Source: Kroppenstedtia eburnea (GTDB lineage Bacteria; Bacillota; Bacilli; Thermoactinomycetales; DSM-45169). Taken from it: a DNA stretch of 64,000 bases. The translations under genes and the position numbers were made by a program. Below the pieces are notes generated by a model. It did not search any database. It was not told the DNA's origin and saw nothing but the letters and a program-made list of their open reading frames with translations. The stretch is taken from assembly GCF_013282215.1 (NCBI RefSeq), contig NZ_CP048103.1, positions 2,232,001 through 2,296,000 of the forward strand, written 5' to 3'. Positions 28,081 to 37,816 of the stretch are shown piece by piece. How positions within the stretch are numbered: the first letter of the stretch is position 1; each line of letters begins with the position of its first letter.

Positions 28081-29787
28081 ATGTCTATAGATGGAATCGC
28101 GATCCGGGCTGTGGTGCATGAGTTGGAGGAGTTGCTGATCGGAGGCCGGGTGACCAAGATTTATCAGCCGGGGGAAGCGGATCTGATCTTGCATATCCGT
28201 AACCGAGGCAGGAACCGGCGGCTGCTCCTGTCGGCCCACCCCGCCTATCCCCGCCTTCACCTGACAGAACAGGCGACGGAGAACCCCCTGACCCCGCCGA
28301 TGTTTTGCATGCTGTTGCGGAAGCACTGCGAGGGGGGCGTGATTGAGGGGATCCGCCAGGTGGGAATGGAACGGATCATCCACATGGATCTTCGCTGCCG
28401 GGATGAGCTGGGGGACGAAGTGATCCGCCGCCTGGTGGTGGAGGTGATGGGACGGCACAGCAACATCATCTTGATCGATCCGGCCTCAGGGAAAATCCTG
28501 GACGGCATCCGCCGGGTCACCCCGGACATCAGCCGTCACCGCCAAGTCCTGCCGGGCCTCCTCTACCAAGCCCCTCCGGAGCAGGACAAAAAAGATCCCT
28601 TGGTTGCCGAACGGGAAGACTTTCTCCGCTCCCTCCATTTCAATGAGGGAAAACTGGATCGACAGATCGTGGCCCGGTTCGCCGGGATCGGCCCCCAGAC
28701 CGCCCGGGAGATTCTTCACCGGGGCGGTCTGGGAGATCGGGAACAGCTTTGGTCCGCTTTTCACACCTTGATGAATGAGATCCGGGACCACCTGTACCAG
28801 CCCCAGATCGTGTATGATCGCAAACCGGCTTTCTCCGTCATTCCTCTCACCCATCTCCGGGGGGAACGGGAGACCTTCGACTCCGTCGGCCGTTGCCTGG
28901 AAGCCTTTTACCACGGGAAAGCCGAACGGGACCGGGCCCGGCAACAAAACCATGATCTGATCCGCAATCTGAAAAACATCCTCGACAAAAATGAGACCAA
29001 GATTGAGAAACTGACACAGGAATGGACCGACACCGAAAAAGCGGAGACCCACCGGATCTATGGGGAACTCCTCACCTCCTTTATGCACCAGGTGAAGCGG
29101 GGGGATCAGGTATTAAAGGCCGTCAACTACTACGACCCCGAATCACCGGAGGTGACCATCCCCCTCGACCCCCGGCTCACCCCGTCGGAAAACGCCCAGC
29201 GTTACTTCCGGCTGTACAACAAGGCCAAATCCGCCCGCAAATGGAACCGGGAGCAGATCGAAAAAACCCGCCGGGAAAATGAGTACCTGGAATCCGTCCT
29301 GGTCCAGTTGCAGAATGCCGGTCCCCGGGAAGCGGAAGAGATCAAGGAGGAGCTTCAGGAGGAAGGCTGGCTCAAGGCCAAACCGCAAAAAAAACGTAAA
29401 AAACAGACCCGTAAACCGGAACCGGACACCTACTTTTCATCGGAAGGGATTCCGATTCTGGTGGGGCGGAACAACAAGCAGAACGACTTCCTCACCCACC
29501 GGATCGCCGCCCCCACCGACACCTGGCTTCATACCAAAGAGATCCCGGGCTCCCATGTGGTCATCCGGGGAAAGAGCTTCGGGGAGGCGACTCTTCATGA
29601 GGCGGCGATGCTGGCCGCCTGGCACAGCAAAGCCCGGGAATCCAGTCAGGTCCCGGTGGATCACACCTTGATCAAGCATGTGAAGAAACCTTCCGGCACC
29701 CCTCCCGGCTTCGTCATCTACGAAGAGCAGAAAACGCTCTACGTCACGCCGGAGGAAAGTGAGATCCGCAAATTGAAGCGGGAATGA
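28081..29787 (+). CDS. rqcH: Ribosome quality control protein RqcH (NFACT family)
   Basis: Binds stalled 50S-peptidyl-tRNA complexes and recruits tRNA-Ala to add poly-Ala tails (family knowledge). 568 residues: NFACT-N domain from the start (AIRAVVHELEELLIGGRVTKI), EVMGRHSNIILID near residue 120, a helix-hairpin-helix region around 200, a long coiled coil about 275-345 and 380-425, and the C-terminal NFACT-R domain (PILVGRNNKQNDFLTHRIA, TWLHTKEIPGSHVVIR). Often misnamed fibronectin-binding protein. Its RQC partner-type gene ylmH is also in this window. Confidence 0.93.
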   Translation: MSIDGIAIRAVVHELEELLIGGRVTKIYQPGEADLILHIRNRGRNRRLLLSAHPAYPRLHLTEQATENPLTPPMFCMLLRKHCEGGVIEGIRQVGMERIIHMDLRCRDELGDEVIRRLVVEVMGRHSNIILIDPASGKILDGIRRVTPDISRHRQVLPGLLYQAPPEQDKKDPLVAEREDFLRSLHFNEGKLDRQIVARFAGIGPQTAREILHRGGLGDREQLWSAFHTLMNEIRDHLYQPQIVYDRKPAFSVIPLTHLRGERETFDSVGRCLEAFYHGKAERDRARQQNHDLIRNLKNILDKNETKIEKLTQEWTDTEKAETHRIYGELLTSFMHQVKRGDQVLKAVNYYDPESPEVTIPLDPRLTPSENAQRYFRLYNKAKSARKWNREQIEKTRRENEYLESVLVQLQNAGPREAEEIKEELQEEGWLKAKPQKKRKKQTRKPEPDTYFSSEGIPILVGRNNKQNDFLTHRIAAPTDTWLHTKEIPGSHVVIRGKSFGEATLHEAAMLAAWHSKARESSQVPVDHTLIKHVKKPSGTPPGFVIYEEQKTLYVTPEESEIRKLKRE

Positions 29788-29843
29788 CCCGCAACGGAGG
29801 CCGCCGGCCTTCATTTTTTATACTGCAGCCAGAGTTGAACAAA

Positions 29844-29868
29844 CCCCGTCACAAATGACGGGGTCTTT
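29844..29868 (+). terminator. Intrinsic terminator of rqcH
   Basis: CCCCGTCA-CAAA-TGACGGGG stem followed by TCTTTCATT. Confidence 0.8.
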
Positions 29869-29885
29869 CATTGCGGAATGTTCTT

Positions 29886-30113
29886 TTAGATGAAAAATCC
29901 TGCACCGAAGGGGCCGAAAAAGGCGAAGGGCGGTGGGAAGAAAAACGGTGGGCAGAAAAACAGCACCTCCTCCGTCTTCGGATTCGGTTTCCCTTTTCCC
30001 AGAGCGACTTGAGTCTGTACCGGGATGCGGGTGCCGGCAGCAGTCTTCACCACCGGAACGGACGTTCTGCGGCGTGCGGGAACGGGGCGGTATTTCCTCT
30101 GATTTTTTTTCAC
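29886..30113 (-). CDS. Small basic protein with Phe/Pro-rich tail, unknown
   Basis: 75 residues from a GTG at 30113 placed 8 nt after GGGAAGGAGG. The first 50 residues are basic (KKNQRKYRPVPARRR), while residues 51-75 are built of Phe, Pro and Gly (CPPFFFPPPFAFFGPFGAGFF). Such aromatic low-complexity tails occur in small spore coat or crust proteins, which would suit this organism, but I recognise no family. Stands alone between rqcH and the exporter gene. Convergent with rqcH. Confidence 0.6.
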   Translation of the reverse strand: MKKNQRKYRPVPARRRTSVPVVKTAAGTRIPVQTQVALGKGKPNPKTEEVLFFCPPFFFPPPFAFFGPFGAGFFI

Positions 30114-30218
30114 GGTGGATGACCTCCTTCCCATCTGCTTTTCTGTATACCTTATGACAGCGATGCGATAAGCGTATGGTTGGTCATCCCGTCGGATCTC
30201 CCCCAACCGGAAATTGTG

Positions 30219-30254
30219 ACAGAATCCCAGAATGAGTTCTGATTCTGTTATATT
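30219..30254 (+). promoter_or_regulatory. Dyad and -10-like box upstream of the SMR exporter
   Basis: ACAGAAT...ATTCTGT and inner CAGAA-TGAG-TTCTG form a two-part dyad (30219-30248), directly followed by TATATT (30249-30254). This looks like an operator overlapping a promoter; no good -35 was found. Further down is a CTGATC/GATCAG hairpin. Confidence 0.4.
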
Positions 30255-30340
30255 ATCATCCGGAGGTCTCTCCAGCCCTAACTGATCTGCTTTTCGATCA
30301 GCGACCCCAACCCGTTCCTTCTCATCCGGAGGATCAACCT

Positions 30341-30439
30341 ATGCCGTATTGCCATGGTCGATCCGTTCATATAACATCTACATGTGGCTCCTGCTCTCCC
30401 AGACTCGGCCATCCATCCCGGAGACAGCAAAGGACGTGA
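30341..30439 (+). CDS. Possible leader peptide ahead of the SMR exporter
   Basis: 32-codon ORF with an ATG exactly 8 nt after CCGGAGG, the best ribosome site in this region. It ends in a TGA 5 nt before the exporter ATG. The product begins MPYCHGRSVH and has four Cys, including CGSC. The exporter itself has only a weak AAAGGA site inside this ORF, so translational coupling or attenuation through this ORF is plausible. It may also be a chance ORF. Confidence 0.4.
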   Translation: MPYCHGRSVHITSTCGSCSPRLGHPSRRQQRT

Positions 30440-30444
30440 AAAAA

Positions 30445-30822
30445 ATGCACTGGGTTTATTTGATCTTTGCCATCCTTTTCGAAGTTGCCGGTACCATGTC
30501 GATGAAGCTCTCCCATGGATTCACCAAATTGTGGCCTTCCCTGGGGATGGTTGTTTTTTACATTCTGGCCTTTGCCGGCCTGACGCTATCCTTGAAGCAA
30601 ATGCCGGTCAGTATCGCATACGCCGTCTGGTCCGGTCTGGGCACGGCTGTCATCGCCGTGCTCGGGTATCTGATTTTCCAGGAATCGATGACTTGGCTCA
30701 AAGCCGGTTCGATTCTGCTCATCGTTCTCGGGGTGATCGGGCTCAATCTGGGTGAAGGATCCGATGCATCGGACTCACCTGAGCCAGATCGGCATCCGGT
30801 GGAAACCGTCGATGCGGAATGA
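30445..30822 (+). CDS. Small multidrug resistance (SMR) family exporter
   Basis: 125 residues: four membrane helices and a polar acidic tail (GEGSDASDSPEPDRHP). The essential membrane Glu is in ILFEVAGTMSMKLS (about residue 13). KLSHGFTKLWPS, SIAYAVWSGLGTA and a helix 4 LIVLGVIGLNL match the EmrE/Qac branch for lipophilic cations rather than the guanidinium exporters. Proton-coupled homodimer (family knowledge). The ATG at 30445 fits the family N terminus; an upstream in-frame start would add a non-family leader. Confidence 0.9.
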   Translation: MHWVYLIFAILFEVAGTMSMKLSHGFTKLWPSLGMVVFYILAFAGLTLSLKQMPVSIAYAVWSGLGTAVIAVLGYLIFQESMTWLKAGSILLIVLGVIGLNLGEGSDASDSPEPDRHPVETVDAE

Positions 30823-30844
30823 GGGCGTCCACCTTTTTTATTAT

Positions 30845-31424
30845 TTACTCCACCCGCGCCCCCAGGGATTGGGCCAGAGCGACTGCCTGAGCCATGTCGA
30901 TCCGCGTTCCCTCCAGGTTGAGCTCCTTCCACGGAATGCCCTCCATGATCGCCTCCCGCAGATCCGCCCCCTTCAGACAGGCTCCGTCCAGGGTGGCGTA
31001 GGAGAGATCCGCCCGCCGCAGATCGGCACCGGTGAATCACACGAAAATGGATGCCGCCCAGTTGAAATCCACTGAGATCCTGATAAACCAGCCGGGTGAG
31101 AGACCAGTCCCCGCCGGAGATCGTCATCCCCTCCATGCGGGCCTCCTCAAACCCGGAACCGGTCATCTTGCAGGAGGCAAACCGGGATACATAGAGATCC
31201 GTTCCCCGGAAGCGGCAGTTGAGAAAGGCCGTCCCTTCATGATGGGATGCATTCAGCTTCGCTCCGGTGAAATCGCAGGCTTCAAAGACAGAGGACCGGG
31301 TCACCCATTCCTTCAACACAGCCTCGCGAAAATTGCAGCGAACAAACCGACACCCTTCCCACTCCGCCTCCTCAAACACCCGATCCTCCCAATCTTCATC
31401 AATAAACTCTTTCTGCTTCCACAC
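30845..31424 (-). pseudogene. Pentapeptide repeat protein gene with a frameshift
   Basis: From a GTG at 31424 the reading gives a pentapeptide-repeat protein (EWEGCRFVRCNF, VFEACDFTGAKL, FLNCRFRGTDL) to about 31040, where GIHFRV leaves the frame. The repeats continue in another frame (FTGADLRRADLSYATLDG, KGADLREAIMEG) to a TAA at 30845. One extra base or two missing bases near 31033-31042 explain it. The intact product would be a ~190-residue right-handed beta-helix. Either a real pseudogene or a sequencing error. No partner gene hints at function. Confidence 0.75.
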
Positions 31425-31510
31425 AAAGAGCGATCACCCTTTCACATAAGGAAAATCGGGGGATTATCCCCCCCCGTTCCACTTCGCCATTCGGAAACCA
31501 AGTCTCCGCC

Positions 31511-31537
31511 AAAAACCCGGCTCCTGGGAGCCGGGTT
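31511..31537 (-). terminator. Intrinsic terminator of the deacetylase gene
   Basis: Minus strand AACCCGGCTCC pairs with GGAGCCGGGTT, followed by TTTGG; just past the stop. Confidence 0.85.
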
Positions 31538-31545
31538 GCTGTGCT

Positions 31546-32502
31546 TCAGTTTATGTAGGCAGGGACATCCAACAGTTGATCCACAGTGACAAACTCATAC
31601 CCTTGTTGTTTCAGATAGCGGATGATCTCCGGCAGAGCCTGGACTGTGGCAGAGCGGTTGCCTCCGCCGGAATGCATCAGGACGATGCTTCCCGGAACCG
31701 TATGCCCTTTCACCGCCGCCAGAATCTGTTGGGAGGTGCGTCCCGGCTTCCAGTCGTTGGTGTCGACGTCCCAGTTGATGATGCGGTGTCCGATGTGGGT
31801 GATCCGTTCTTCTTTCCCTTTGACTGCCCCGTAGGGTGGGCGCATCAGGGACATCTCCTTGCCGGTCGCCTTTTTCACTGCCTGGACGGCGCGGTCCAGT
31901 TCCCCTTCGACCCGTTTGTCGGGCAGATTGGGTAAATACAGGTGACTCCAAGTGTGGTTGGCGATCACATGGCCTTCGGAGACGATCCGTTTGGCCACAT
32001 CGCCGTTTCGGTTCACCTCTTTCCCGACGACAAAAAAGGTGGCCGGCACTTGTTCCCCTTTGAGTATATTCAGCACCTGGGGCGTGTAAGTCCTGTCCGG
32101 ACCGTCATCGAAGGTGAGGGCCACTCGTTTCTTCTCATTCGGTCCTTGGTAAACAACCACCGGGAGATCCGCCTTCTTCTCTGTCTTCTCCCGGGCCGAT
32201 TTCGTCCCCTGGGCGACCTGCTTCTCATCCGGTTGCTTTTGTACCGATTGCTGTTGTTCCGGTTTCTCCTTCGGTTCCTCTTTTTGCGCCTGTTTTTGTG
32301 GTTCGCGCTCTTCTGTCTGCCCTTCCGCTTTCCGGGACTCTGACCTGGCAGGTGCCTTCACCGTCTCCGTGGACTTCTCCTCCGGGGCGGGTTGGAGTCG
32401 TTTCCCTGCTTGGCCCGCATAGGAGGCGTTCCAGGCTGTGGAGAAACCCACCCAGACGGCCATAAACAAAAAGAGCCCCGTGCGCAACAAGGTCCCCTTC
32501 AT
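31546..32502 (-). CDS. Secreted polysaccharide deacetylase (NodB domain)
   Basis: 318 residues. N-terminal signal or membrane anchor (LLRTGLFLFMAVWVGFSTAWNASYAGQ), then about 75 residues of Glu/Lys/Gln-rich linker, then a carbohydrate esterase 4 domain. The domain has the metal/catalytic motif ALTFDDGPD near residue 140, the His pair in ANHTWSHLYLPN near 195, RPPYGA near 235 and INWDVDTNDW near 255. It probably deacetylates peptidoglycan or another N-acetylglucosamine polymer outside the membrane, as PdaA-type enzymes do; the substrate is not decided. ATG at 32502 follows GGGAGAGG. Confidence 0.9.
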   Translation of the reverse strand: MKGTLLRTGLFLFMAVWVGFSTAWNASYAGQAGKRLQPAPEEKSTETVKAPARSESRKAEGQTEEREPQKQAQKEEPKEKPEQQQSVQKQPDEKQVAQGTKSAREKTEKKADLPVVVYQGPNEKKRVALTFDDGPDRTYTPQVLNILKGEQVPATFFVVGKEVNRNGDVAKRIVSEGHVIANHTWSHLYLPNLPDKRVEGELDRAVQAVKKATGKEMSLMRPPYGAVKGKEERITHIGHRIINWDVDTNDWKPGRTSQQILAAVKGHTVPGSIVLMHSGGGNRSATVQALPEIIRYLKQQGYEFVTVDQLLDVPAYIN

Positions 32503-32730
32503 AACTAAGTCCTCTCCCATTCTCTCTCTGTTGATCCAACAACCACTCTGTCAGCTCTGTTCAAAAACGAGAGTTCCTTGTGCCCACAAAAGAATTTAAC
32601 ATTCTTTTATTAAGAGAGTCTCACAGGTTCCAAAACTTTTCAAGAGGAATCTGCCCACCGGACACGAAAAATGCGGGAGCCCCCTCAGATCCGCCTTCCG
32701 CGGAACCGGTCGGACCCTGACATTTACAAC

Positions 32731-33138
32731 TCAGGTGGCCTGTCTCTTCTCCAAGCCGGGGTCCAGTATGAACACAACCCCCGCCATCAGGCCCAGGTTG
32801 AGCCAGGTCAACAGGCTGAACCAAATCCCGTCGGAAGAGAACAAAACCGACAGCGTGTGCCGGATATAAGGGATCACCCCGTGGACATACAGGATACCCA
32901 CTTCATGGGAATGGAGTGAGAGGTCCAGCCCCCACCAGCTCGCTCCCGCCGCCACGACGAGGGGAATCAGGTAGACAGACTGCACCGCCGAAGGGGAGTG
33001 CCATACCCTTTTTCCCGCATAGAGTGCAAAAACCGCACCGGCCGCCACATGAAGCGCCGTCTCCAGCCAGAGTCCGATCAACATCCAAACAAAAATCCCC
33101 GCCCACAAGATGGTCACGGCTCGAACCCAACGGATCAT
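32731..33138 (-). CDS. Hypothetical membrane protein
   Basis: 135 residues with four hydrophobic segments at about 5-28, 30-45, 55-72 and 105-127, joined by short loops (AGKRVWHSPSAVQS, SHEVGILYVHGVIPYIRH). Between pyrE and the deacetylase gene, same strand. It is not a recognised family. The N terminus MIRWVRAVTILWAG lacks a cleavable signal. It may be cotranscribed downstream of the pyr operon, but 127 nt separate it from pyrE. Confidence 0.6.
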   Translation of the reverse strand: MIRWVRAVTILWAGIFVWMLIGLWLETALHVAAGAVFALYAGKRVWHSPSAVQSVYLIPLVVAAGASWWGLDLSLHSHEVGILYVHGVIPYIRHTLSVLFSSDGIWFSLLTWLNLGLMAGVVFILDPGLEKRQAT

Positions 33139-33265
33139 CTCTTCAACTCCCGTTCCGTTACATGTTCATTCTTCAGTATACTGGGGGCGGGATGGCAACA
33201 TGCCGGAGAAATGGACGAAAAAACCGTCCCCGGGGTGAATCTCCGGAGACGGTTGGGATGGGTAT

Positions 33266-33856
33266 CTACACTTTTTCCGTCTGCCGGCTGCCCGGCTTTT
33301 CCACGGGCATGCCTTGTTTACAGAGAGGGCAGTCGGCAGGATCAAAGCTTTCGATGGATTGTTGCATCAGGGAGCGAAAGGGAGCCTGGAAAGGGGCGCG
33401 GCCGCCGCTGCGGTCGACGAGGGAGGCGATGCCCACCACGGTGGCGCCTTCGGCTTGTACCAGGTCAGCCACTTCCCCCACGGAGCCGCCGGTGGTGACC
33501 ACATCCTCCACCAACAGCACCCGCTCACCGGGTTGGAGGGTGAATCCCCTGCGCAGGGTCATCTTTCCTTCCTTCCGTTCGGCGAAGAGGCAGCGCACTC
33601 CGAGGGCACGTGCCGTTTCATGGGCGATAATCACTCCGCCGAGGGCGGGACCGACAACCACATCCACCTCTTCCTCCCGGAACAGCTCCGCCAGGGCCGC
33701 TCCCGCCGCCTCTGCTTCCCCGGGATGTTGGAGCAGTTGGGCACATTGCATATAGCGGGCGCTGTGGCGACCCGAAGAGAGGAAGAAATGTCCCTCCTTC
33801 AGCACCCCCCTCCGTTCCATCGCTTCTTCCAGCCGCCACATTTGGGTTTTATCCAT
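33266..33856 (-). CDS. pyrE: Orotate phosphoribosyltransferase
   Basis: Adds the ribose phosphate of PRPP to orotate. 196 residues with the PRPP loop VLLVEDVVTTGGSV near residue 115 and HFFLSSGRHSARYMQC near residue 20. ATG at 33856 overlaps the pyrF stop, with GGAGAGGGG upstream. Last gene of the pyr operon. The C terminus ends with CPLCKQGMPVEKPG, a tail seen in the Clostridium/Thermoactinomyces type rather than B. subtilis (impression). Confidence 0.94.
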   Translation of the reverse strand: MDKTQMWRLEEAMERRGVLKEGHFFLSSGRHSARYMQCAQLLQHPGEAEAAGAALAELFREEEVDVVVGPALGGVIIAHETARALGVRCLFAERKEGKMTLRRGFTLQPGERVLLVEDVVTTGGSVGEVADLVQAEGATVVGIASLVDRSGGRAPFQAPFRSLMQQSIESFDPADCPLCKQGMPVEKPGSRQTEKV

Positions 33857-34598
33857 GGTGACCCCTCTCCTTCCATTGGATCTGTTCCACAATCGCTTCA
33901 TAGGTGGCCACCGGATCGGCGGACCGGATGATGGGCCGCCCCACCACCAACAGATCGGCTCCACCGCGGACCGCCGCCTCCGGGGTCATCACCCGTTTTT
34001 GATCCCCCCGCTCCTGTCCTTCCAGCCGGATACCGGGGGTGACGGTCAACAGCTCCCCGGAAACCTGTGCCTTGATCCAAGCCGCCTCCTCCCCGGAGCA
34101 GACCACCCCGTCGATCCCGGAACGGCGGGCGAGATGGGCCAGGTTGAGGACGGATTCCCGCACCGGGCCGGAAATGCCCAGCTCTTCATTCATCATCCGT
34201 TGATCGGTACTGGTCAATTGAGTGACCGCCAACAGTCGGAGAGGCTCCGGACCGGAGGCAGCTTCCACCGCCTCCCGGGCCGCTTCCATCATCGCCCGGC
34301 CGCCGGAGGCGTGAAGGGTGAGCAGGCGAACTCCCAGTCGGGTGAGGGAGCTGACGGCTCCGGCCACCGTATGGGGAATGTCATGCAGTTTCAGGTCGAG
34401 AAAAACCGGGTAGCCCGCTTCCACCAGCCCCTTCACCCAGACCGGACCCGCCGCGTAAAAGAGCTGCATCCCCACCTTGACGAAAGGTTTTTCCCTTCCC
34501 CCCCACCGGGCGAGAAAAGGCTCCGCCTCCAAGGGTGAGGGAAAGTCCAAGGCGATGATCGCCCGGGAAGCGGCTTTCCTTTCGCTGGGACCGATCAT
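33849..34598 (-). CDS. pyrF: Orotidine 5'-phosphate decarboxylase
   Basis: Last step of UMP synthesis. 249-residue TIM barrel with [11 protein letters not shown] near residue 15 and the catalytic [14 protein letters not shown] near 68 (Asp-Lys-Asp network), and a C-terminal phosphate site [11 protein letters not shown]. Overlaps carB upstream by 4 nt and pyrE downstream by 8 nt. It directly follows carB: the pyrK-pyrD pair present here in B. subtilis is missing. Confidence 0.95.
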   Translation of the reverse strand: MIGPSERKAASRAIIALDFPSPLEAEPFLARWGGREKPFVKVGMQLFYAAGPVWVKGLVEAGYPVFLDLKLHDIPHTVAGAVSSLTRLGVRLLTLHASGGRAMMEAAREAVEAASGPEPLRLLAVTQLTSTDQRMMNEELGISGPVRESVLNLAHLARRSGIDGVVCSGEEAAWIKAQVSGELLTVTPGIRLEGQERGDQKRVMTPEAAVRGGADLLVVGRPIIRSADPVATYEAIVEQIQWKERGHHG

Positions 34599-37500
34599 AC
34601 TGTCACCTGCTTCCCACGGATTTCTTTCACCGGGTGACCCATCGGCTCCGCTGTCATATAGATGGAGTCCAGGGTGGAAAGGAGAGCCTCCACCGTATCC
34701 AGGGATGTGAGACAGGCGATACCGTGCTCCACCGCCTCCCGCCGAATCCGGAACCCGTCCCGTTCCGGTGTTTTTCCCCGGGTCCAGGTATTGACAACCA
34801 GATCCACCTTTCCCTGCCGGATCCGATCCAGGATGTGGGGTGAGCCATCCCTCAACTTGTTCACCCGCTCCACCGGCAGACCGGCGGCTTCCAGAAGTTC
34901 CGCCGTGCCGCTGGTGGCGATGATCCGGTACCCCAGCCTGTGGAAACGGCGGAAGAGAGGGACCGATTCCTCTTTTTCTTTGTCGCTGATGGTGGCGACC
35001 ACGGTACCAAACCGGGGCAGGGAGATCCCCGCCGCCAACAATCCCTTGTAGACCGCCCGGGCATAATCCCGGTCCCGCCCCATCACTTCACCTGTCGACT
35101 TCATTTCGGGACCCAGGGTGACATCCACCCGGCGCAGTTTGGCAAAGGAGAAGACCGGCACCTTCACCGCCGTCTCTCCCCTCTCCGGCCACAATCCCTC
35201 CGGGTAACCCTGCTCCGCCAGGGATTCTCCCAGCATGATCCGGGTGGCGGCCCGTGCCATCGGGATCCCCGTCACTTTACTGAGGAAAGGGACAGTTCGG
35301 GAGGAGCGGGGGTTGACCTCCAGGACGTAAATCTCCTCGTCATGCAGGACGAACTGAATATTGATCAGCCCCCGGATCTGCAGGGCCCGGGCCAGCTCCG
35401 TCGTCATGCTTACCAATCGCTGTTTCTGTTCCGCTGTGAGCGAAGGGGGCGGATAGACCGCGATGGAATCTCCGGAGTGGACCCCCGCCCGCTCGATGTG
35501 TTCCATGATTCCCGGAATCAGGACCCGATCCCCGTCGGAGATGGCATCCACTTCGATCTCCCTTCCCTGAAGGTAGCGGTCGATCAGGACCGGGTGGCTG
35601 GGATTGAGTTTGACCGCCTCATCCATGTAGTTTTTCAGTTCGCTCTCACTGTAGACGATTTCCATCGCCCGTCCCCCCAACACATAGGAGGGTCGGACCA
35701 GGACGGGAAAGCCCAGCTCCCGGGCCGCCGACAGAGCCGCCTCCCCGGAGGTGACCGCCGTTCCCGGCGGCTGCGGAATCCCCACTTCCCCCAGCAACCG
35801 CTCAAACTTTTTCCGATCCTCGGCCCGGTCAATCGCCTCCAGATCGGTTCCCAAGAGCGGTACCCCGTGCTCTTTCAAATCCCGGGCCAGGTTGAGGGAG
35901 GTCTGCCCGCCGAACTGGACCACCACCCCCAGGGGCCGTTCTTTCTCGATGATGTTGAGGACGTCTTCGGTATACAAAGGTTCAAAGTAGAGACGGTCGG
36001 AAATATTGAAATCCGTGGAAACCGTCTCCGGATTGTTATTGATGATGACGGCCTCCATGCCGGCAGTCCGGATGGCCTGGATGGCGTGGACGGTGGCATA
36101 ATCAAATTCCACCCCCTGTCCGATGCGGATCGGACCTGATCCGAGCACCACCACCCGGGGGCGGTCGGTGGCCGCCACCTCATCCTCCTGCTCATAGGTG
36201 GAGTAATAGTAAGGGGTGGCTGCCTCAAACTCTGCGGCACAAGTATCCACCATTTTGTAGACGGGGTGGAGGCCCGCTTCCTGTCTCCGCCTCCGCACTT
36301 CAGACTCCTCCCGACCGGTCAGCCGGGCGATGGTCGCATCGGTCAGGCCGCTTCGCTTCGCCTGCTTGATCAGGGTCGAATCCCAGGTTTTCATCGCTGA
36401 CAGTGCCTGCTCCAGACGGATGATCCCCTCCATCTTCCCCAGGAAAAAGGGATCGATCCGGGTCAAGGCGTGAGCCTCTTCCATGGAGCCGCCCCGGCGG
36501 AACCATTCCGCCACCAGATACAGCCGCTCATCATCGGGGACGGCCAGGCGTTTTTGCAACTCTTCCACCGGGATCTCCACCGCCTCCGGAGGTTGCAAGT
36601 GATCCAGTCCGATCTCCAGGGAGCGGACCGCCTTCAACAGGGACTCTTCCAGGGTCCGCCCGATGGCCATCACTTCTCCCGTGGCCTTCATCTGCGTCCC
36701 CAGTTTCCGGTTGGCCCCCGCAAACTTGTCAAAGGGCCAGCGGGGAATCTTGGTGACCACGTAATCCAGTGCCGGTTCAAAAAGGGCCCGGGTTTGTTCC
36801 GTCACCGGGTTGGGAATCTCGTCCAAGTGGTAGCCCATGGCGATTTTGGTGGAGATCCGGGCGATGGGAACCCCTGTCGCCTTGGAGGCCAGGGCGCTGG
36901 AACGGCTCACCCGGGGATTGACTTCAATCACATAATACTGAAAGCTGTCCGGATCGAGGGCAAACTGCACATTGCACCCGCCGCGAATATCCAGGGCGCG
37001 GATCATCTTCAGGGCGGAGTTGCGGAGCATCTGGTGCTCCCGGTCGGACAGGGTTTGACTGGGGGCAAAAACGATGCTGTCCCCTGTATGCACCCCGACG
37101 GGATCGAAATTCTCCATATTGCAAACCACGATGGCATGGTCCGCCGCATCCCGCATCACCTCGTACTCCACTTCCTTGAACCCGGCGATGCTCTGCTCGA
37201 TCAGACATTGTCCGATGGGACTGTGGTGGATTCCGTTGTCCACCGTTTCCCGGAGCTCCGCTTCCGTCTCCGCGATTCCGCCGCCGGTGCCGCCCAGTGT
37301 ATAGGCGGGGCGAACGATCACCGGGTAGCCGGTCCTCTCGGCAAACCGGACCGCCTCCTCCACGGAATGGACAATCTCACTCTCCGGAACCGGTTCCCCG
37401 ATCTCCCGCATCAGGCTGCGAAACTGCTCCCGGTCCTCGGCGCAGGTGATGGCACGCAGGTCGGTTCCCAACAGGCGCACCCCTTCCCGCTCCAGGACAC

Positions 37501-37816
37501 CGGCCTCTGCCAGTTCCACCGCCAGATTGAGACCCGTCTGGCCACCCAGGGTGGGTAACAGACCGTCGGGACGTTCCTTGCGGATCACTTGGGTGAGGAA
37601 CTCGGGAGTCATCGGTTCGATATAGACCTTGTCCGCCACATCGGTGTCCGTCATGATCGTGGCCGGATTGCTGTTGACCAGGACCACCTCCACTCCCTCT
37701 TCTCTCAGGGATTGGCAAGCCTGGGTTCCGGCATAGTCAAATTCCGCCGCCTGACCGATCACGATCGGTCCGGAGCCGATCACCATAATTTTTTTCAGCG
37801 ACTGATCTTTAGGCAT
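34595..37816 (-). CDS. carB: Carbamoyl phosphate synthase large subunit
   Basis: Makes carbamoyl phosphate from bicarbonate, ammonia and two ATP. 1073 residues with the duplicated ATP-grasp architecture: first half from [22 protein letters not shown], second half from [21 protein letters not shown] near residue 560, and a C-terminal MGS-like allosteric domain (about 940-1073). ATG at 37816 follows GGAGGGG and overlaps the carA stop. It receives ammonia through a tunnel from CarA in other bacteria; here CarA lacks its catalytic Cys, so ammonia supply is an open question. This is the pyrimidine-operon copy (pyrAB). Confidence 0.96.
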   Translation of the reverse strand: MPKDQSLKKIMVIGSGPIVIGQAAEFDYAGTQACQSLREEGVEVVLVNSNPATIMTDTDVADKVYIEPMTPEFLTQVIRKERPDGLLPTLGGQTGLNLAVELAEAGVLEREGVRLLGTDLRAITCAEDREQFRSLMREIGEPVPESEIVHSVEEAVRFAERTGYPVIVRPAYTLGGTGGGIAETEAELRETVDNGIHHSPIGQCLIEQSIAGFKEVEYEVMRDAADHAIVVCNMENFDPVGVHTGDSIVFAPSQTLSDREHQMLRNSALKMIRALDIRGGCNVQFALDPDSFQYYVIEVNPRVSRSSALASKATGVPIARISTKIAMGYHLDEIPNPVTEQTRALFEPALDYVVTKIPRWPFDKFAGANRKLGTQMKATGEVMAIGRTLEESLLKAVRSLEIGLDHLQPPEAVEIPVEELQKRLAVPDDERLYLVAEWFRRGGSMEEAHALTRIDPFFLGKMEGIIRLEQALSAMKTWDSTLIKQAKRSGLTDATIARLTGREESEVRRRRQEAGLHPVYKMVDTCAAEFEAATPYYYSTYEQEDEVAATDRPRVVVLGSGPIRIGQGVEFDYATVHAIQAIRTAGMEAVIINNNPETVSTDFNISDRLYFEPLYTEDVLNIIEKERPLGVVVQFGGQTSLNLARDLKEHGVPLLGTDLEAIDRAEDRKKFERLLGEVGIPQPPGTAVTSGEAALSAARELGFPVLVRPSYVLGGRAMEIVYSESELKNYMDEAVKLNPSHPVLIDRYLQGREIEVDAISDGDRVLIPGIMEHIERAGVHSGDSIAVYPPPSLTAEQKQRLVSMTTELARALQIRGLINIQFVLHDEEIYVLEVNPRSSRTVPFLSKVTGIPMARAATRIMLGESLAEQGYPEGLWPERGETAVKVPVFSFAKLRRVDVTLGPEMKSTGEVMGRDRDYARAVYKGLLAAGISLPRFGTVVATISDKEKEESVPLFRRFHRLGYRIIATSGTAELLEAAGLPVERVNKLRDGSPHILDRIRQGKVDLVVNTWTRGKTPERDGFRIRREAVEHGIACLTSLDTVEALLSTLDSIYMTAEPMGHPVKEIRGKQVTV

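Noticed and set aside
30249-30440. Guanidine-type riboswitch ahead of the SMR exporter
   Set aside because: The hairpins present do not carry the conserved ykkC or mini-ykkC sequence blocks, and the exporter looks like the Qac branch, not the guanidinium branch.
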